Source: Opitutaceae bacterium (lineage in GTDB: Bacteria; Verrucomicrobiota; Verrucomicrobiia; Opitutales; Opitutaceae). Taken from it: a stretch of DNA of 64,000 nt. The DNA lies in the NCBI GenBank assembly GCA_003164715.1, contig PLTZ01000027.1, positions 32,137-96,136 of the forward strand. The letters are read 5' to 3'. The notes under the pieces are model-generated. The model did not search any database. It was not told the origin of the DNA and saw only the letters and a list, made by a program, of their open reading frames with translations. Shown here in pieces: positions 63,883-64,000 of this stretch. How positions within the stretch are numbered: the first letter of the stretch is position 1; each line of letters starts with the position of its first letter. The position numbers and the translations under genes are program-made.

Positions 63883-64000
63883 TTGCGCAGGCACAAGTCA
63901 GCACACACGCCGTGTTTCAAAAAGGCAATTGATCGCAAGCGGCGCGCAAACCCGGCCAAAGCGAAGCTTAGATGACATGACGCGGACAGCTTGGCGCCTC

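Overview
The window is 64 kb of uniformly GC-rich, densely packed chromosomal DNA from a Gram-negative bacterium. Envelope evidence includes an ExbB/ExbD/TonB set, AsmA-like and beta-barrel proteins, lipoprotein-free signal peptides and multiheme periplasmic cytochromes. The mix of genes suggests Verrucomicrobiota, possibly an Opitutaceae relative: a citramalate-type isoleucine route, an orphan FtsX-like permease of the ADOP type, FloA plus NfeD, a plant-type acyl-ACP thioesterase, several plant-polysaccharide glycosidases and a 20-residue lysine-rich micro-ORF. That placement is inference; no rRNA is present to confirm it. No phage, transposase, CRISPR array or insertion sequence was recognised.

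Layout. 1-5.6 kb: an amino-acid operon (hom, lysC, thrC, cimA) for threonine and the pyruvate-derived isoleucine precursor. 5.6-10.3 kb: a GH74-type exo/endo-glucanase, cardiolipin synthase, tRNA-Tyr(GTA) and a ~0.7 kb gene-free stretch with a perfect 13-bp inverted repeat. 10.3-22.3 kb: an orphan permease, a MalK/UgpC-type sugar-ABC ATPase divergent from a GH1 beta-glucosidase plus ROK sugar kinase pair, holB-tmk, an exbB-exbD-tonB operon and a GH3 beta-glycosidase. 22.5-31.2 kb: the lysine-rich micro-ORF with its own SD and possible promoter, methylglyoxal synthase, CvfB, OsmC, an MsbA-like exporter, pyruvate kinase and a 1005-residue AsmA-like protein.

31.5-45.4 kb is the most unusual part. 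Malic enzyme and a stand-alone GltD-like flavoprotein are followed by an undecaheme cytochrome c fused to a membrane cytochrome b (CbcL-like architecture), a PocR/AraC-type regulator, a monoheme cytochrome c, and a tight operon of NAD(P)/FAD/Fe-S oxidoreductase, Rieske protein, full-length cytochrome b and hexaheme membrane cytochrome c. A fused monoheme cytochrome-porin resembling Cyc2 in architecture closes the block. Together these parts could carry electrons between NAD(P)H, the quinone pool, the periplasm and the outer membrane. The direction, outward to an extracellular acceptor or inward from a donor such as Fe(II) with reverse flow to NAD(P), cannot be read from sequence.

45.5-64 kb: an NfeD/NfeD/FloA membrane-microdomain operon with an unknown fourth gene, a methyltransferase, an MFS exporter, a beta-propeller protein, a TRIC channel, a cyclophilin, a GC-poorer VOC protein, a YgiQ-type radical SAM enzyme translationally coupled to an unrecognised 667-residue protein, a pectate-lyase-like beta-helix, a CocE-type hydrolase, an acyl-ACP thioesterase and an aldo/keto reductase. 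Many long antisense reading frames exist because of the GC content and were treated as shadows.
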